DNA of 6,627 bases, from contig DPCK01000111.1 in the NCBI GenBank assembly GCA_003516285.1, forward strand, positions 1-6,627, given 5' to 3'. Below the pieces are notes generated by a model, which saw nothing but the letters and a program-made list of their open reading frames with translations, made no database searches and was not told where the DNA came from. This stretch comes from Lutibacter sp. Lineage in GTDB: Bacteria > Bacteroidota > Bacteroidia > Flavobacteriales > Flavobacteriaceae. This document shows positions 5,084-6,627 of the stretch, one piece after another. Position 1 is the stretch's first letter. Each line of letters begins with the position of its first letter. A program made the position numbers and the translations under genes.

Positions 5084-5237
5084 ATTAAAGATCATCAGAC
5101 TAGATTTTTTGTTTACTCACCATTTTTATTGTTTTTTTGGAGTTCGTGAATCTCCTAAAGTCGATTTCTTTTTCAGCGATGGAAAAAGAAAAGAAATAAT
5201 ATTAGATGTCTAAATTACATTATTAGTTCATAAGTGG
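5084..5237. repeat. AT-rich repeat R, copy 2 (R2), one module
   Basis: It contains GATCATCAGACTAGATT, one 53-nt module (5115-5167, ACTCACC to TCGATTT), the CTTTTTCAGCGATGG hairpin end shared with R1, and a tail (to about 5237) shared with R3 (AGAAATAATA ... TCTAA ... TTAGTTCA). Block B2 starts three bases later. Confidence 0.8.
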
Positions 5238-5240
5238 CTT

Positions 5241-5358
5241 GATTTGTAATCCGTGCTTTCTTTTTTACCATTTCCTATTCTCTTTTTCTGAAAACTACTG
5301 CCAAATACTTAGAATCTTGAATTTATTATAGGATATCATGAAATGAAGTTTAAATCAT
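5241..5358. repeat. Repeat block B, copy 2 (B2), with half a terminator
   Basis: Direct copy of block B1. It keeps the loop and 3' arm of the terminator (TGTAATCCGTGCTTTC, then six T) but the 5' arm is replaced by unrelated sequence (AAGTGGCTT), so the hairpin cannot form. It is therefore a dead terminator remnant. Confidence 0.82.
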
Positions 5359-5379
5359 AAAGTCTTTATCGTAAGTATA

Positions 5380-5438
5380 ATATTTTAAAAGCGTTAAAAA
5401 TTTTTGAAGCCTTGGAGAAAATTTAGCTTTTAAAATAT
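5380..5438. repeat. Inverted repeat with internal second stem
   Basis: A perfect 13-bp inverted repeat (5380-5392 with 5426-5438; TATTTTAAAAGC/GCTTTTAAAATA core) encloses a second stem, AAATTTT/AAAATTT (5398-5404 with 5418-5424). It lies two bases before the next, even stronger hairpin. Neither is followed by a T-tract. Confidence 0.7.
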
Positions 5439-5440
5439 GG

Positions 5441-5476
5441 TTTTCAAAGAGCGATTGGAAAATCGCTCTTTGAAAA
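5441..5476. repeat. Perfect 16-bp hairpin with GGAA loop
   Basis: TTTTCAAAGAGCGATT (5441-5456) is fully complementary to 5461-5476 around a GGAA loop. It is the longest uninterrupted stem I found in the window. It lacks a T-tract on either strand, so it is unlikely to be a simple terminator; an RNA-processing site or a mobile repeat end are alternatives. Confidence 0.8.
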
Positions 5477-5527
5477 ATACCTGACGAGAAAGTGCCTTTT
5501 CTTTTGGTTCGTTTTCTTTGGGCAAGC

Positions 5528-5586
5528 AAATCGACGCAGGAGATTCACGAATACCTTTAAAAAAATAATAAAAATGATGAGTAAAG
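5528..5586 (-). repeat. Inverted copy of the R module (R4)
   Basis: On the minus strand this reads CTTTACTCATCATTTTTATT ... ATTCGTGAATCTCCTGCGTCGATTT, matching the R2/R3 module with a few substitutions and a three-base insertion. The conserved R left end (GATCATCAGACTAG) is absent; instead the flank at 5480-5527 is a different sequence (GCCTTTTCTTTTGGTTCG and on). Confidence 0.75.
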
Positions 5587-5663
5587 AAAATGAACAGAAA
5601 CATGAATAAAGTTTGCAATCTTGTTATTGCTTTCAATATGATTGAACAAATAAAATCAATTTA

Positions 5664-5880
5664 TTTTACAGAAAAAGATCATCAGACTAGATTTTTTTGT
5701 TTACTCACCATTTTTATTGTTTTTTTGGAGTTCGTGAATCTCTAAAAATCGATTTAGCTCACTATTTTTATTGTTTTAAGTGTTCGTGAATCTCCTAAAG
5801 TCGATTTCTTTTTTTATCAATGAAAAAAAGTAAAAGAAATAATAAGAGGTCTAATTGAATTTTTAGTTCAAAAGTGTTCA
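5664..5880. repeat. AT-rich repeat R, copy 3 (R3), two tandem modules
   Basis: It starts like R1 (ATTTTACAGAAAAAGATCAT) and holds two tandem modules, 5703-5755 and 5756-5807, each running from CTCAC to TCGATTT. The second is closer to R2 at its right end (CTCCTAAAGTCGATTT). A T-rich/A-rich imperfect hairpin and the tail shared with R2 follow. Confidence 0.8.
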
Positions 5881-5952
5881 GAATTCTATAGTAAGACTTT
5901 TTTAAAACAGCTAAAATTCAGTTTTTTAAACAAATTATTCATAAAGGGTAAA

Positions 5953-5978
5953 TTGATCCAAATAAACCGTTATTTTTG
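5953..5978 (+). promoter_or_regulatory. Putative promoter of the polyprenyl synthase gene
   Basis: TATTTTTG (5971-5978) matches the Bacteroidota -7 box TAnnTTTG. A TTG at 5953-5955 could be the -33 element, though the 15-bp gap is shorter than usual. Transcription would start within a few bases of ATG 5987, so the mRNA may be almost leaderless. Confidence 0.5.
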
Positions 5979-5986
5979 TGCTGCAG

Positions 5987-6627
5987 ATGAAAATAATAGA
6001 ACAAATAAAGCAACCCATACTTGAAGAAATGGAACTCTTTGAAAGCAAGTTCAAAGAATCTATGGCTACAAAAGTGCCGTTGCTAAACAGAATCACCCAA
6101 TACATCGTCAGGCGAAAAGGAAAACAAATGCGCCCGATGTTTGTGTTTTTGGTGGCTAAAATGGTTTCGGGCGGAAGATTTGAAGAACGTACGTACCGCG
6201 GTGCTTCCGTGATTGAGTTGATTCATACGGCCACTTTGGTGCACGACGATGTGGTGGATGAAAGCAACAAACGCCGAGGATTTTTCTCTGTAAATGCCTT
6301 ATGGAAAAATAAAATTGCAGTGCTTGTCGGCGACTTTCTATTGTCGAAAGGCCTGTTGCTCTCCATTGACAACAACGATTTTGATATTTTAAAACTGATT
6401 TCGGTGGCCGTTCGTGAAATGAGCGAAGGGGAATTGCTGCAAATTGAAAAAGCACGCCGACTTGATATTACAGAAGACATTTATTTTGAAATCATCCGCC
6501 AAAAAACAGCCACTTTAATTGCGGCCTGTTGCGGAATAGGGGCGGCTTCTGTGGGAAGTTCATCCGAAGAAATTGAGAATATGCGTTTGTTTGGGGAAAG
6601 GATTGGCATCGCTTTTCAAATTAAAGA
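5987..6627 (+). CDS. ispB: trans-Polyprenyl diphosphate synthase, 5' part (cut by window end)
   Basis: The enzyme extends an allylic diphosphate with isopentenyl diphosphate units to build the long isoprenoid tail of the respiratory quinone. The visible 213 codons are roughly two thirds of the usual 320-330. Motifs: GKQMRP (45-50), HDDVVDESNKRRG (86-98) with the first Asp-rich site Asp87/Asp88/Asp91, GDFLLSK (115-121), Gln152 after the EGE motif, KT at 173-174, and GIAFQIK (207-213), which leads into the second DDxxD just beyond the edge. The residues before the first Asp-rich motif are small (Ala82-Thr83, as in octaprenyl synthase), consistent with a long-chain product; flavobacteria use menaquinone-6, so hexaprenyl is plausible but inferred. 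Geranylgeranyl-type synthases are a less likely alternative. It starts at ATG 5987 after GCTGCAG with no Shine-Dalgarno. No in-frame stop is reached inside the window. Confidence 0.93.
   Translation, partial: MKIIEQIKQPILEEMELFESKFKESMATKVPLLNRITQYIVRRKGKQMRPMFVFLVAKMVSGGRFEERTYRGASVIELIHTATLVHDDVVDESNKRRGFFSVNALWKNKIAVLVGDFLLSKGLLLSIDNNDFDILKLISVAVREMSEGELLQIEKARRLDITEDIYFEIIRQKTATLIAACCGIGAASVGSSSEEIENMRLFGERIGIAFQIK

Larger units (their letters stand above)
4487..5986. other. 1.5-kb gene-free repeat patchwork
   Basis: There is no supported gene between the operon and the polyprenyl synthase. The stretch contains the heptad repeat, the CCCCTC/GAGGGG element, the operon terminator with block B1, hairpin repeats A2 and A3 in a GC-rich island (about 4760-4970), elements R1 and R2, block B2, a pair of strong inverted repeats (5380-5476), the inverted element R4 and element R3. 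Positions about 5881-5950 are plain AT-rich DNA in which I see nothing. The ORFs of 60-68 codons here are repeat translations. Confidence 0.8.

Noticed and set aside
5031..5213. 60-codon plus-strand ORF
   Set aside because: It lies entirely within repeats R1 and R2 and is low in complexity, with no recognisable domain. The possible coding relic in the module is noted separately as a finding.
5430..5636. 68-codon minus-strand ORF
   Set aside because: It spans the 16-bp hairpin and inverted module R4; no family resemblance, and its sequence is explained by repeats.
4980..5880. CRISPR-like array
   Set aside because: The repeats are few, irregularly spaced, internally variable and partly inverted, with no uniform spacers and no cas genes.
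6156..6480. Minus-strand ORFs within the polyprenyl synthase gene
   Set aside because: They are shadows of the plus-strand gene, whose protein carries clear family motifs; the antisense products resemble nothing.

Overview
The window looks like chromosomal DNA of a flavobacterium (Flavobacteriaceae or a close relative, Bacteroidota). Reasons: AT-rich intergenic DNA, A-rich rather than Shine-Dalgarno-type upstream regions, two matches to the Bacteroidota -7 promoter box TAnnTTTG, a DAHP synthase with chorismate mutase fused at its C-terminus, and intergenic space crowded with short hairpin-rich repeats. The genus is inference.

Positions 1-303 hold no gene. They contain a hairpin repeat (A1), a CCCCC/GGGGG hairpin element, and AT-rich DNA leading to a promoter box at 304-311. 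Positions 312-559 appear to be a complete transcription attenuator. A 20-codon leader ORF (329-391) carries an uninterrupted Phe-Tyr-Phe-Tyr-Phe-Tyr-Phe run plus one Trp. It is followed by a segment (390-396) identical to the 3' arm of a strong intrinsic terminator (431-460). This is the most notable feature of the window.

Positions 560-4486 are a compact four-gene operon, all on the plus strand: prephenate dehydratase (pheA), a class I/II aminotransferase, prephenate dehydrogenase (tyrA), and a bifunctional DAHP synthase/chorismate mutase. Together they cover the entry step of the shikimate pathway (erythrose-4-phosphate + PEP to DAHP), the branch step (chorismate to prephenate) and the terminal steps to Phe and Tyr. 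The middle of the pathway (DHQ to chorismate) is encoded elsewhere. The leader peptide would let Phe/Tyr (and perhaps Trp) tRNA charging set expression of entry and exit steps together. The operon ends at a strong terminator (4587-4623).

Positions 4487-5986 are 1.5 kb without a convincing gene. They are a patchwork of a heptanucleotide repeat, two GC-rich hairpin repeats whose stems covary with A1 (A2, A3), a duplicated ~117-bp block (B1, B2), a family of AT-rich elements with zero, one or two copies of a 53-nt module plus one inverted copy (R1-R4), and large perfect inverted repeats. The short ORFs here are translations of these repeats.

From 5987 to the right edge lies the 5' part of a long-chain trans-polyprenyl diphosphate synthase gene (ispB-like), probably serving menaquinone side-chain synthesis. 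It is cut by the window just before its second Asp-rich motif.
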